Below are positions 34,946 through 47,331 of a stretch of 64,000 nt of DNA, in pieces. The position numbers were made by a program, and so were the translations under genes. Each line of letters opens with the position of its first letter. The first letter of the stretch is position 1. The notes below the pieces were generated by a model that did no database searches, was not told the DNA's origin, and was given only the letters and a program-made list of their open reading frames with translations. The stretch is from Punctularia strigosozonata HHB-11173 SS5 (taxonomy: Eukaryota > Basidiomycota > Agaricomycetes > Corticiales > Punctulariaceae): NCBI RefSeq assembly GCF_000264995.1, contig NW_006767436.1:1762800-1826799 (forward strand). The letters are read 5' to 3'.

Positions 34946-37900
34946 TCAGCCATCGCCACCACCAATCGCATTGCGCTGCTGCTGCGCCGCCTTCCTGCTC
35001 TTGCTCTTCCGCACTCGGACGGCGTTGCGCTCGTTCTGCGGAGGTAAGAAGCCGAGCACGGGAGTGTTGAACGACTTGATCTCGTAGTCGCCCTCGCCTC
35101 CAGCACCAGCGCCGTTCCTGCTGCCCGGCGAGGGAGGTACAGCGCCAGGGCTCGTGTCGTTTCCGACAGCAGGTGGAGTCTGCAGAGCGTACGAGGCATT
35201 GTCGGTGTCGGCCCAGACGATTGGTTTGGCACTGTCGTAGCACGTGATGCCGAGCTGCTTGCAATAATGTTGCACAGCGGCATGGAAGGCAGTCTTCCGC
35301 GCCATGCGGAGGCCCCAATCTTGCCATGTCCTGAAGTGACATGATATAGTGACATGAATATCAAGAGGCACAAACGAAGCGGAAGAAAGAGACGGACCCA
35401 TTATGCCCGATACCAATCGTGACCTCCAGATACCGCTGGTTTTCGATCTTCTGCGGGGTTATACTCGTGTTGGGTACGAACCACCGGTTCTCTTCCGTCT
35501 CAAGCCACTCGTTAATCTCCTTCTCGAGTGCGTCCAACTTCCACATTGGCGTGTTCCATGCAACCTGCATCGTCAAGTTCTCGAACGTGTTGCCGCTTCG
35601 ACGGAGGTTCGTACTAGAACAGGTCAAAATCAATATTGGTCGTGATCGACTTCTCGACTCCACGCACATGAATTTGGTGAAGAGGAGACTGTTGAAGTAA
35701 TATGTCTCGCTGCCGTCTGCGCGCGTGAAGACGGTTGCGAACAGGCCCATCTTCTTCACCACCAAGTTCTCGTCATCGATGAAGCAGCGGTCTCCCGTAT
35801 CGAATGGACTGCCAAAAGTTAAGCAACTGTGCCAGAATGAACCGAGCGAAGATGAAACACTTACTGCGTCACAAACAAGAACATGACCGCGTCGAAGGCG
35901 TTACTGGCCGAATTCTTAAAGATGAAGCTGAGGCCGATACCAAGGGTGTATACACTCGTCAAGCTGCTGCCCACGTTCACTCCGAATACTGACAGCGAGA
36001 TAAAGAAGAGGATGACGAGGGCGAAGAATAAGATGATTTGGTCCAGGGTCTTGAGCGCTTGCCCCACGTCGCGCATACTCCGGCTGAGGAATCTGCGTTC
36101 CTTGTACACTTGCAGGAGCGTGGTCTTGATCTCGGCGCGGGAGATGTCTCCGTTGTTGTCCTTGTCGAACACCCTGAATGCTGCTTCGGCCTCCTGCGGG
36201 GTCTTGAAGGCCGGGTGGAAGTCAACGGGAAGCAAGTACTTGCGCCCACCGTTGGGCGGCCGGAACGCGTTGTAGATAGCGCGTGCAAGTCGTTTGGCTT
36301 CGTGCGCGGAGGTGACGTCCCAAACGAGCCCGGTGAGCTCGCTACCCTTGCCCTTGATGTTTCGCGCATCGTGCAGTACGGCCGACTTGAGCGCTTTGGC
36401 GGCACGTATCGCGACCTTCGGGTCCTCGTCTTCCACCGATCGCCTCGGAGAGGTGCCCGGGGGGTACGTGTGGGGCGAGCCGGTTGCACCGTGCGCGAGA
36501 GGCGAGGGCGAGACCGCACGCGAGGCGGACGGCGACTTGGAATGGGCCTGCCGCGAAGCCTGCTTGCCCTTGCCCTTTTTCGCACCAGCCGGAGAATCGC
36601 CATCGCCGTTCCCGCCAAGCCGCTCGGGTGTTGAGGAACGGGATGAGAAGTAACCGTTCGGCTGCTTCTCCCCGAACGGGGTGAAGAGACCGAAGCCGCG
36701 GCCGATTTGACGCGATGCGCGGTACGACGCGCGGGCTGGACGATAGTTACGGAGGACCTCGATGACCTTCAACGCTTCGGTAAGAGTGTCGAGGCGTTCC
36801 TTGTAAGCAGTGCGGTGGAAGGCGAAGGCTGACGAAGATGTTTAGTAAGTGCGAAAGTATATGAGAAGCATATGTTCTTACCGATGAAATGTGAGATCAT
36901 ACGTGAGGCGGAAATGACCAGCGCGAAGAAAAAGAGGAATTCGACCACTTCAAAGACCTGCATGCAAGGTGAATACGATTGGTGGATGGCAGAACGGCAT
37001 CGATGTATGCGTACCCGCTGTGTGTATGAGGCCCGACTGTCGCTGGGATTGTGGGCGTCGTACAGTTTGTATATGCCCCCGAAGATGATCACCCAGCTGA
37101 CCCATCCACTGGCTGCATAAAACACAGGCTTGGCGGTATCCTTGATACTGTTGTACATCTCGATACGACTCTTGACGTACTCTGAGACGTGGCCCCAAAC
37201 AAATGATATGAAGCCGCGAACGACAACGGGAACGATGTCGATGATGAAGCCGAGGAACCAGGAGATGAGCAAGTTGGCAGCGGCCCAGAAGAGCCAGGCT
37301 TCGACGTTATCGAGGACATAGCGGCGGTGGGCCGTCTTGTGCGGAACATACCAAAGGAAGTGGACCAGAATGGGACCAGCAACCAGCAGAGATGAGACGA
37401 AGACGGAGCCTATGAGAGTCGAGAAGAGGAAGGTAGCAACCCTGCAGAAGACATTTCTGTCAGAGCATGATAACGCAGTATGAAATGGGTGAACGGTACC
37501 TCTTTGGGCCCCAGCCCTCGGGCTTGGGCTTCAGACCCATTTTTTGCTCGAACTTGGCCTCCTCGTTGACCAGATCCTCCTCCCCGGACCAGTCGTAGTC
37601 CTCGCTTTCATCGCCATCGGTTCCGGCGATGGATGAAGCACGGGAGGAGATGGTGACTAGTCCACCCGAGTCGCTGCGCTCTATCGGGAGAGCAGCCTTG
37701 TAGGAGGGAGCCAGGCCTTCGCCGAGGTCATCTGGGTAATGGACCTGGAGGCGGATGTTCTCCTGCTTGTCTTCACCGCTGTCGCGGTGCTTCTCGTCGC
37801 GGGTGTAGTCGTTCGACGAGGTGCGGTGTTCGCGATCTGGCATGAACTCGTCGGTGGAACGGTAGGCGGGCGAGTCTGCGGGTGGCAGCTGGAGACGGGA

Positions 37901-38032
37901 TGAGCTGGCGACAGTGCGATAGGGAGGGGACGGCTGAGCGGGGTAGAGCTCGTCGTCGTTGAAGATGGAAGAGAACTGCTGTTGGAGATGCGGCGGACGT
38001 GATGGACGATGGTCGTCTTCCTCGCCTGGCAT
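34946..38032 (-). CDS. EF-hand mechanosensitive ion channel (MscS family, fungal Msy type)
   Basis: Exons on the minus strand: 38032-37500, 37441-37015, 36957-36882, 36828-35865, 35808-35668, 35613-35398, 35330-34946; 913 residues, all GT-AG and in frame. The cytosolic N-terminus (about 175 residues) is acidic and Pro-rich. Membrane spans follow around 180-210, 225-255, 300-315 and 325-345. A long loop carries a canonical EF-hand at about residue 560 (DKDNNGDISRAE, with Asp/Asn/Glu ligands in place). Two further spans (LDQIILFFALVILFFISLSV and the pore-lining LGIGLSFIFKNSASNAFDAV) lead into the MscS beta domain (HPFDTGDRCFIDDENLVVKK). The C-terminal 120 residues are disordered and basic. In fission yeast Msy1/2 act in ER or perinuclear membranes during hypo-osmotic shock, with Ca2+ sensing through the EF-hand; a similar role is inferred. 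Confidence 0.95.
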
Positions 38033-38326
38033 GGCGCTCCCGGGCTGGTTGCGTGACTGCGCGCTGTGTGTGAAGCAGAGCGCGAACGTCCCGTGCGTGG
38101 ATATATGCGCCGTATAATATTCCTTCTTTTTCTCTCCGCGTGCTCACCCCGAAACAACGGCGACGAGCACACCCCAATATTTCCCGCTCCACTCCGGGCG
38201 ATCGCCGTTGTGCTCCGGCCACCGACGCCGTCCCCACCCATCCATGACGTCGTGCTTCGTCCGACGCCGCATAAAGCCAGACATGCGTTCACCGTGCCCA
38301 CATACAAACCCATAACGACCTTCACG
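38033..38326. promoter_or_regulatory. Divergent promoter, MscS channel and coiled-coil gene
   Basis: 294 bases shared by two outward-transcribed genes. C-rich and CT-rich stretches lie toward the plus-strand gene. No defined element is recognised. Confidence 0.55.
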
Positions 38327-39069
38327 ATGTACAACAACGCGGACGCACAGCAGATCGAGAAACACGTCAACGCACAGGCGCAGCAGGATGAGAAACAGCT
38401 CAAGCGTCTCATGAAGGACGTCAAGTCCGCCGAGAAGAGGGAGAGCAAGGGCGAAAAGGTCCGCTCCCCGTAGTATACCCCACATTCGTCCCCTCTGACT
38501 CCCCAGTCCACGTACAGTACATTGACAAGGCGGAACATGCGCTTGACAAGGCCGTCGCCAAAGAGCACAAGACGGCTGATAAGATTAACCAGGCCGTGCA
38601 CAAGCACGACGCCGCCATCGGCAACGTTTCTAGCGCGGAGAAGAACGTGGATGTACGTATACATCTTGCAGTGTCCGCGCGGGTTGCTCACTTTATAACC
38701 TCCTCAGACTCGCAAACAGCATACCGCCAAACTGGAACAGGACATGCTCCGCAAGCGCCAAGAACTGGAAGAGTTCCGGCAAAAGAAAGATGCGAACGAT
38801 GTGCGTTGCTCTTCGTCCTGTTCAGCACCCTCATTTGACGAAGTTTCTATCCTCAGGCCATGCGCGAATCTAAGCTCGCAGAACTTCACCAGGCCGCCGC
38901 GGACGCCGCTCAGGGCAACCTGTCCCGGGCCGGCACTACCGCCACCGATCGCACCGCAGGCACCACCGGCACAAACGAATCGTTTGGACAAGCACCCACG
39001 GGCACGACGGGGGCGGGCGCGACCACGGGATCCGCACCGATTGAAGGAAACCGAGCGACCGTGGAGTAA
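38327..39069 (+). CDS. Small Lys/Ala/Glu-rich coiled-coil protein
   Basis: Exons: 38327-38458, 38518-38652, 38708-38800, 38857-39069; 190 residues, all introns GT-AG and phase 0. Residues about 5-135 are an almost unbroken charged helix with heptad-like spacing (AQQDEKQLKRLMKDVKSAEK, YIDKAEHALDKAVAKEHK, KLEQDMLRKRQELEEFRQKK). The last 45 residues are Gly/Thr/Ala-rich and flexible. Similar basidiomycete proteins have been labelled DNA-binding protein Ncp1, but I cannot confirm that from sequence. It also resembles LEA-like stress proteins in composition. No signal peptide. Each intron falls between helix turns at codon boundaries, suggesting repeat duplication of exons. Confidence 0.8.
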
Positions 39070-39664
39070 ATTGGCTTATGTGCGACGCCTTGGTGTTTTT
39101 ATTGCGAGGTGTGAAACATCTACACGAAGCAATTGATCGCTCTATCTGTACACACTTATACCATATGTACTCCTTTTGTACTCCAGTAATCTATTGTACT
39201 ATACCTACGCGGGAAATCTTCAAGATCCGATCGCAATGCTGAAGTATATGATTTACGGTTCTTATCGAGAACGTCATCCTCTATTGACTCCCCACTGCAG
39301 GAGGTGAAGTGACATGTACAACGGCACCGTGCGTGCAAGTAAGACAAACGCGCAGGCTACATGCACAACGGCGAATAGAAGCATAGATATTTAGATAAAA
39401 TTGATGGAAGGTGGAACGTCGGCGACTATTGCAGAGTTCATCACAGCGGTAAGGTCGATGTCGAGATGAGGTGTGTATAGATATTGTAGGCGATTGTGAG
39501 GGGGCGGAACATAGCGGTGTTGGTGTTGTACAGTGCGTGTGATGTCGTATCGTCATTCGAGTAGTGGCGTGTAACGGATCGTTGTCGAGATGGATGGAAG
39601 ATGGCCATGCACGAAGAACAGACGAACGGGCCCGTCAGCCTGAGCTTTGTAGCGAAGAGGAGCG
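39070..39664. other. Convergent 3' intergenic interval
   Basis: 595 bases between converging genes. AT-richer than the flanks; short open frames only, none with protein character. Confidence 0.6.
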
Positions 39665-40955
39665 CTAGTAGGTCACCAGGAGCGGCTGCCACGTCCCGAG
39701 AGCCACTTCCTCGAGATGCTGAATCTTGACGCGCTCCCAGGACAGCGGGATTCGGTTCTTCTGTGATTCGCATTCATCGTGATCAGATCCGTGGACTTAG
39801 GGCAGCGTGCGAGTCACGAACCTCGAGGTAGTGCCGGCATGCCCTTGCCACGCGCCGCAGGAGCGTCTGAAGGTCCACCCGGCCACCATGACCGTCCACC
39901 GGGATGTCGTACGTCAAGGTCTTGTATCCAGTCCACTGACATATCCGTGTATGAGGAACTGATTCAGGACAGAGCCCAAATCGATGGGTACTTACCATCA
40001 TCCTCAGCTTGATCTTGCTTCGATCGTCCACCTTGAGGTCGTAGAACGTGTACCTGGTCTGATTTGCGAGGGGCACGTTTGTCTCCGCCGCGCGGAGCGT
40101 CACCCCGCCGCGGAGGCTCGCCTTTGCCCTAAACTTGACGAGTTTGACCTTGCTTGAGCGCACTAAAAAGTTGGATCGCGCGCTGGGCGGGATTTGACTG
40201 ATGTCCAGCCGTGACTTGGAGCCGTACGGCGATCCGTATGAGTATCCCGGCGAGGCGGTGCCGTACATTGTGTAACCCCCCGATGAGTATGAGGAATACG
40301 ACGGGTGGCGGGAGTAGCTCCGCGAGTGTGAGTGCGAGCGGCGCGAATGCGAGCGGTGGGACGACCGGGATCGCCGACCGCCGTCGTCGAGATATACATA
40401 AGTCGGCTGACTGGAGGATAGCATTGAGGGATCGACGACGATAGTGTTGGTGTGTGATCTCGAGCGCGAGTGTGATCGATGGTAGCCTGGGCGAGGGGTG
40501 CGCGGGTAGGCGCCATTGGTGAAACTCCGCGAGCGATGCAGACCAGGCGTTTGGTAGGCAGGATCTTCGACGAATGCTTCAGAAGGTGTGTCAGTATGAT
40601 CGCAAAGCGTGTCATTGGAACCGGATACAAACTCGCAGCAGGGTTATAGGGAGTTGAGTGGCCAGCAGAAGGTACATGGGGAGCCTGGTAGCCTTGCTCG
40701 TAATCATCAATGTAATCCTCCTCCGCAGGATACGTATACTGAGTATGCAACTGCGTCTGATTATATCCCTGAACTACGGCGTCAGCAATCAGGTCCGTCC
40801 AGGCAGCACTCAGGGCTTACTGGGTCCACATATTGATGGTGAGGTGAAAAGGAGACCCTGGACGTCTGGTAAGGGACACCTGGGCCAGGGGTGTGGGGAT
40901 AGAGAGGTTGGGAATAGGAATGTGGGGTCATCCCGGGCCGTGGAGTGTACGCCAT
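39665..40955 (-). CDS. Conserved fungal protein, Ser/Arg/His-rich N-terminal half, unnamed C-terminal domain
   Basis: Exons on the minus strand: 40955-40821, 40768-40633, 40576-39996, 39935-39822, 39760-39665; 353 residues, all GT-AG and in frame. The first 210 residues are disordered: Pro/Tyr/His-rich at first, then an Arg/Ser/His tract (SRSSHRSHSRRSHSHSRSYS) like SR-type or phospho-regulated linkers, then Tyr/Gly/Ser-rich. A folded C-terminal domain of about 140 residues follows: SSKVKLVKFRAKASLRGGV, TRYTFYDLKVDDRSKIKLRM, WTGYKTLTYDIPVDGHGGRV, DLQTLLRRVARACRHYLE and the terminal PLSWERVKIQHLEEVALGTW. I have seen this domain in other Agaricomycete proteins as a domain of unknown function but cannot name it with certainty. 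Function unknown. Confidence 0.82.
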
Positions 40956-42819
40956 AGCTTGAGCTTGTGGTACTGAGGTTCTGCGATATACAGCAACAAG
41001 ACGGTTCTGTGCCTGGTGCGGAGATTGAGTGCAACAGAGTAGACGGAAGACAGCGAAAGAGAAAACAGCAGTAACACGAGATCGGTCAGTCGAAGGGAAG
41101 AGCGAGCTCGGGCCTCGTCCCTTTTATATGCATGCCCATGGACCTGGGGAAGTGCATCGAGGGTGTGAACGTGCATCTGCCTCGAGGTTCGGTCGAGGAT
41201 GCGTAGTTATGATCTTGTGGCTCACGTTCATTGTCCGTATTTGGTACAGAGAGCTGCCAATCCCGCCCGCTCTGCACCATTGTCCGTACACATAAGTAGA
41301 GGCTGTGTTCGAGGTTCCAGACCCAATCGCAGGGGAGCTCACACCAGCAAGGAGTATGCCGTCTTGATGTTGCCCTCCCAGTGATGCGACACCCCTAGAA
41401 CCCTACGTCTGGAGAGTTCTGGCCACAAACTCAACGCGTGAGTGGAAAACGGCTTCGCTAACCAGAGCAGACGCATCCGGTAGCGCCAGGAGAGATTCCC
41501 GAAGTTGTTTCTGGGCCTCGAGGCAAACGTGAGTTGCACCGCCGCTTCCCGTCGCGTGAAAAGAGGAACGCACTCTTATGATTGTGATCGCAGTTGTGCA
41601 GACCTAATGGCCTTCGAGTCGGAAGTCATTTGGTAAACTGAAAGAAAAAGAAAGTACGAGGCAAACTGGTATACTATTGGCGTGAACGACCGGTACCATG
41701 TAAAGCTGCACAGTGCACCGCCACAGCTCGACGCTCCTGTCCACCATGGTCAATGGAAGCAAGCTTGTCTTGTTTTAGCGACACAAAACTCGCATCGACC
41801 TCGATCGATCGCGAGTGCGATCGTCCATGTAAGGTAGGCGAATAGAGGAACAGGAGAAACCTTCGATTGCTCGTCGAGAAGAACAAGTATATCGCGCATA
41901 CCCTACCCGGCAATCTGACCCTGCACCATATCTACTGCGCATGCGGCCATGACGCACACCGTCACGGTCGGCAACTTGGGGAATGGGACTCAGATACGAT
42001 GAGAACGGTGCATACATCGGCTCCCTTTATGCCAAACTTTCACCGGTACCCTTAAGCGCGTCCTATGAACGACACTGACAACACCCTCGAGCTTCTCGGC
42101 GTATATATGCTGGGACATGCAAGCTCACGCGTTCGGCTCGCGGATTCCGCTGATATGGACTCCACAGACCGCTTTCACAGCAAGCGAACGCTGTTCTTAC
42201 GCTTGGAAGGACTGCACATGCAGGCTCTCGACTGGTCCTATAGCTATATACAGACTACTATCTGCCGATATAATTTCCGAGCAATGACGATCAATTCTAC
42301 AACCCTTTAGATCTCTGGTAGTCTGATTTGGCCGAACGATGGAGGGACAAACATTCGAGGCAGAGGGACATCGCAGAGAAGGGGTTACAATCTCTCTCAT
42401 ATTGCCAACGCTCAGTCACCTCGTCGCGACCACTATGCAGTACTCGCCTATACTATGTCAGCTGCGCCTTTTGTCGTCCGTCAACTTGATTCCGACATCT
42501 TAAAACTGACACCATGAGTATTTCCTGTAAGTGGGCCATTTCACGGCCGGCACATCTGCATAGGGGTGATAGTGTACATACACTAATATACGTCTTCTGG
42601 TATCGTGTCATGAGGAGGTGAATAGATAGTAGTCACGTTGGTGATGTCCAAAGTAGAAGAATTATAGTACCTGACAATGTCAAAGCAGGGTAGAAAGCAT
42701 GATAAAGTGGACTAGTGAAGATTAGACGGGCTACACGTGAATGAGTCGTAACATTGGACGTCGGCCAAGGATCCCGTTTAGATAGCGGACCCGCATCGAG
42801 AGGATTCTTGTCTGGTTGT
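40956..42819. other. Intergenic region, 1.9 kb
   Basis: Holds the promoter of the gene ending at 39665 (including the TATA box listed separately) and the GPC1 3' end. Many short frames on both strands, none with protein-like composition. No RNA gene recognised. Confidence 0.5.
41121..41130 (-). promoter_or_regulatory. Probable TATA box
   Basis: On the minus strand this reads CATATAAAAG followed by GG, a near-consensus TATA element. It lies about 170 bases upstream of the ATG at 40955, a usual distance in fungi. Confidence 0.6.
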
Positions 42820-44650
42820 CTATTGGTTTTTCTTCTGGCTGACAACCGAGCCGTTCAGGTCGATGCCGATGCCGCTTCCGTGCGGGCTCTCGGAGAGGCC
42901 CATGTGTAATGATGGCGGTGATGCAGTTGCATGGTCCTTCTTGGCGCTGAGTTCTGGCGAGTTGGGAAGGGAAGCAAGCTCATCGGTGGACATGCTCGGA
43001 CTGGTACGTCCACTATGAGACCCTGATCTAGCAGTAGCCTCGGCGAGTTCCTTGCGGAGAGCCTCAAGTTCCTTCTCAAACCTGATGATGATCAAAAAAG
43101 ATCAGAGCAGGAACGTCAGGGAACTAGGGCAATACTGACTTCCGGCCGAAAACTTCGATATAAAAACCCCCGCCATTCCACACTGAGACCGAGAAGATGA
43201 GAAGCAGGAACACGTTGCTCCAGATGGGGCTGTCATATAGCAGGAATACCGCTGGCAGCTCAGTGAGCACGCCGTAGACTTGACAACCAAAATCAGTAGT
43301 GCTGAATGGTGCATAAACGAAGCTGACCATACCAAGTTGTCCAAACATAAAGGCAGTCACGCGCTGTCCTGGCGGTATGCTGCACAGTGCGCGTCCGATG
43401 ACGCCTCTCTTATCGTTCAAGAGAAATGAGAACGACGTAGTCCTCTCTCCGCTTTCGATCTTCTTGCGTCTGTCCACGAGCACGAACTAACGAGGAATGT
43501 GTGAATAACTGTGACTTGCGGTTCGACGCAAATGTTATTAACCTTCCAATACAACAATTGCCAAATAACATCTAAAGCATATTCAGCCATAAAGCTCATA
43601 GAACTCGTGAGACGGATGGCTCACAAATTAGGGAACTTAGTACCAATGCCCGTAGAGGTTGCAAGTGATGCAAATGGCGTAACGCTGGAAACCGTTCTGC
43701 AGCATTAGGGTAGAAATGCCTGAAGCCCAGGTTAGCTCCCCTCGATTTCGCCGCCCCTACCATATACAGCTTACCGTATGACAGTGAATGTGAACGGAGC
43801 ATATATGTGGACGAAAAGGCTGGTGACTTTGTCAGAGTCATGGAAAACGAGACTGTTCCGCCAAGTAATGACTGCGCTAGCAAGAGAACCGTGCGATAGA
43901 CAATAGCAAGCAACGAAGAGAGCCGTACTGTCGGGGAACAGCCAGATGTAGACGAAGTTGAGGATGGTAACATAGTAGCAGAGGTCGAACATGAAGTAAT
44001 GCCATGCGCGCTTCTTATACCTGTACGCGCGCATGGGCAGGAGATAGGCGGCTTGAAGAGTGTATGATATGTGAATCCACTCCGGTGCCATGCCGAAGAG
44101 GAGGGCCGAGATGAGCAGAGACATGACACCGAAGAAGAATGTCAGTTTTTCGCGCGTTCGAATGACTTTGGCAGAGTGCCAGGCCTGAGCAAGCGACGTC
44201 ATCCTCGTGGTCATCTAGCCACCATCGGTTAGTGCTATGACACCGACCCGCGATGGACTGTGCCAACCTTCAGCTTGACCTTCTGCAGTTCCCTGTCTAG
44301 GTCCTTCGCGACCAACTCTCCAGTCGGAGTTTTGATCAATGGTAGTTCGCGTAGGACATCTTCGGCGCGTGTCTTGAGCTTGTCTGTCTGCTTGGATAAC
44401 CTGCGTTGTAACAAGTCCAGACGTGAATCAAAGAAGGTTTCCATGGTGTCTGCGGCGCGCTGGCGGCGTGAATACCATGCTCTGTCGATGATCACTGCTG
44501 CGAACCTAGGAGCGTGAAAGCACTCGTCCAATCACTATAGACATCCTCGCGTCGAAAACGCTCAAAAGGTAGCGAAAAGTAGCCCATCCCAACAGTAGGA
44601 GATTCCGAGCGGCCAGGTGACGGTGACGGTGGTCGAGACGGCACGGCCAT
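42820..44650 (-). CDS. GPC1: Glycerophosphocholine acyltransferase
   Basis: Gpc1 acylates glycerophosphocholine to lysophosphatidylcholine with acyl-CoA, recycling the products of phosphatidylcholine deacylation. Exons on the minus strand: 44650-44506, 44449-44268, 44214-43775, 43719-43625, 43571-43543 (29 nt), 43486-43333, 43278-43140, 43081-42820; 481 residues, all GT-AG and in frame. A soluble N-terminus with a coiled coil (METFFDSRLDLLQRRLSKQT) precedes about eight membrane spans. Family signatures are FGMAPEWIHISYTLQAAYLL, RAYRYKKRAWHYFMFDLCYY, YCLSHGSLASAVITWRNSLV and FHDSDKVTSLFVHIYAP. They are followed by VDRRKKIESGERTTSFSFLL, LTELPAVFLLYDS and WNGGGFYIEVFGRKFEKELE, then a Ser/His-rich cytosolic tail. 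The HYFMFDLCYY and SLASAVITWRNS regions are the likely catalytic surface by family conservation. ER membrane expected. Confidence 0.96.
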
Positions 44651-46737
44651 GCTGGCTTTAGTGTTGATGAAGGTGTGGCCCGAGGCTTTGTTGTCGGTGT
44701 TGTCGACGGGAGAGTGATCGATTGTGGTGAAGATGCGTGGCTCGACGTCAGAGGCAACGCGCGTGTTTGTTCCACGCGTCCCAACGGCGGCGCAAGACGC
44801 TGAGCCACCTTATTTGGCTCGAACTGTCCTGAGACTGCAATCGGTTTTGGATGTTGTCCACAACAATGTCCCTGAAGCTGCTTCACCGTTGTGTCACTAG
44901 CCCCCGATGCGGCAGCGTTGCATTTTGCCTGTTGCCCAGCAGGTGTTACGGTACCGTTGACTGTGCACTACTACATTGTCGCCAACATTACATATTTGAT
45001 CTTTTTTTTCTGAAGCCGACATGTCCAACCATGTCGATAGCTGTAATGCACTGAACGCTACAAGACTCAGAGAACCCGTATCACCTACCCTGGCCTCAAG
45101 AGCACCTACTTGGAGACAGTCAACCCAAGTTAGCTGTTGGCATGCTAACGTGAACAAGGTCAAACGTACATCTGAGACCTGAACCCTGTTCTCAACATGC
45201 CCAGTGACCAGGTGTTGACCATCAACCGGTGGACAGCGGTATAAGCCTGGGCGCTCGCATTCAATGGGTAGGCAGGGCGTCGATTATTCGCTCCCGTCCA
45301 ACCAGCGCGGCAGGGTATATGGGCGCACTCTATCTACGACGTTGCGACCTCGCATCTTGGGTTCTGTTGAGTGTTGGTGAGAACGCAACCTCCACAGACG
45401 TGGAGGCCGTGCCACGGGCACGCCCAAGAACGACGTTATAAGGATATCGGCCAACCTCCCAAGGCTTGAAGATGATTCGGACGGAGGGTCGTTACGGCTT
45501 ATGTGTTCACACAGGAATGAATTCTTGCGAATGAATCGCGAACTTTGGGCGCCGAATCCTCACTGCCATCGCCCGTTTTCCTCTTCCGGCCGAGAACGCA
45601 GTCAAGCGCTGCGGCGCAGAGGGTGGCTCGCGGGCAGGCCCCGCGCGAGAAGTAAGGAGAGTTCATTTTGAGCACGGCGACTTCCCTTGCGCTCGCATCC
45701 TTTGGCCCATCTCAGCGTTTCCTCGATATGCTGATAGAATTGTTGCAAATGGGTTAACATGCTTGCATGCGCTCGCCATCAAGCCCTAGATCAAGCAGTT
45801 CCATGTAGTTATTCGCAGAGATCGCTCGCGTCCGAGGTACAACTAAGGTGTGCAACGCGGTGAATAGCGGTGAATTGAGATCGTATCATGATTTTGGGAT
45901 GCGGCCATGAGGGCAGTGCCTAAGTCCAGCGCACAGCGACTTCACGGTTCATCCGTTCCCTCGTTTACTGCAGAGGGTTCCAACGTTCCAACACGCTGGT
46001 CGATACGCCCCTTCCATATGTGATCACAGGATGAGAGCCTGACGAGAGCGAAGCAGTGCCACCGGGCTTCGAGCGGCTGTGTCGACGCGATGCACATGGA
46101 CACAGCCCCTCAAGGCTAAATTTCGCCATCGTCCGGATAATCTGAGGCCCGGCTGTTCCAGTTTTAGGACCCTGCCGGTTGATACTACCTACCTACTCCT
46201 GGCTGAGCGTCGCTCAGACGTGCATTAGAGCGGATGGTGGCCCGGAATCTCGACTAGCGGCAACTAGCATGCATACATGAGGATCGGCGGACATACGAGC
46301 GTCATAGACATCACGAGGTACGGAGTTTGCTCATGCATGGCACAGATTCTGATGTGGATCTCAGCAACACTCTCATGAGAAGCAGAGAGCGATGGCGTGA
46401 AAGTGGTATTAGGCAATGTCATGCGTGGCGTCAAGAATACAAAGTACAACAGGATGCTAATATTCGTGCCAAAGGATGTTCGGTCAATTGAGGGTCGCAA
46501 GCGACCCGTGTGAACTAATAGCGCTCGGATGTGGATGTTCCCAGCGGGCGTTGAATGTTCGATCGAGGCGAATGTGCGATAGCGACATTTGGCGTCGATG
46601 ATGGAATGGGGTTGTGCCGAACAGGCACCATTGAGCGACGGTTCGCGACGGTGCTCTGAACCCGGTGGGCGTTGCGCGTGCTCCTGAGAGCCTTCCTTCC
46701 AGATTACCAGTTTCCTTCCCCTTCCCCTTCTGTGAGG
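44651..46737. other. Intergenic region, 2.1 kb
   Basis: The longest gene-free interval. It contains the GPC1 promoter and the 3' region of the next minus-strand gene, with an eight-to-nine-base T run near 45003. No frame has protein character and no RNA gene or repeat was recognised by eye. Confidence 0.5.
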
Positions 46738-47331
46738 CTACGCCGCTCGGACTAGTATCTCGTCGATCATATCCCAGTCAATCTCCAACTCCTCGTCGCT
46801 GTCAACGATGGGGGGCGACATCCGAGGCTCCGGACTGTGCGACCGTTCGGGCGTCGCGGGCACCGTAGGGAGAACGCGCACGTCCGAGTACCGTTTCGTC
46901 GGTGGAGATGCGGGGACGCTGGGTAGTCGCCTTACCCGTGAGGGCGAGGACGTGGGCGAGGACGTGGCGGAGGCGTAGGTGGGGGGCGGCACGTCGAACG
47001 TTGACGTTGGTACGAAGGGTAGAGGTCGTCTCCGCGAGGTCCTGGGGCCAAACTGCGGTGATGCGCATGAGCGTCGGTGGGGTGACCCGGGCAGGGTCGA
47101 GGGATCCATCGTTAAGAACGACAGGTGAGGCGGCGACGAGGAAGGGTAGGATGATTGTGAAGACGACGACGACGAGGTAGAGGAGACCGTGTTGATAGTC
47201 GAGATGGACGGTCGGTGGAGTATGCGGCCAGCGTCGTCGCGGAATGGGTCGTCGCGGTAGGACATGGCTGCGTATCCCCTAGACTGGGGAACGCCGATGT
47301 GGGAGTGGGCGCGCTGCGCGATGGTGGACAT
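46738..47331 (-). CDS. Ser/Pro-rich hypothetical protein, intronless
   Basis: Single exon, 197 residues from the ATG at 47331; an in-frame GTG 54 bases upstream is not used as a start. Residues about 40-70 are a Ser/Tyr run, about 80-150 are Pro/Ser/Arg-rich with repeated S-P and T-P pairs (likely phosphorylation sites), and the tail is acidic and hydrophobic (SDEELEIDWDMIDEILVRA), like a short interaction helix. No domain recognised. It is convincing as a gene because of low-complexity patterning, a clean ending helix and a divergent promoter shared with EFM6, but it could be partly spurious. Confidence 0.6.
   Translation of the reverse strand: MSTIAQRAHSHIGVPQSRGYAAMSYRDDPFRDDAGRILHRPSISTINTVSSTSSSSSSQSSYPSSSPPHLSFLTMDPSTLPGSPHRRSCASPQFGPRTSRRRPLPFVPTSTFDVPPPTYASATSSPTSSPSRVRRLPSVPASPPTKRYSDVRVLPTVPATPERSHSPEPRMSPPIVDSDEELEIDWDMIDEILVRAA

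Noticed and set aside
37681-38691. 336-codon minus-strand frame spanning the MscS start and the coiled-coil gene
   Set aside because: It overlaps two well-supported genes out of frame or antisense and has no domain.
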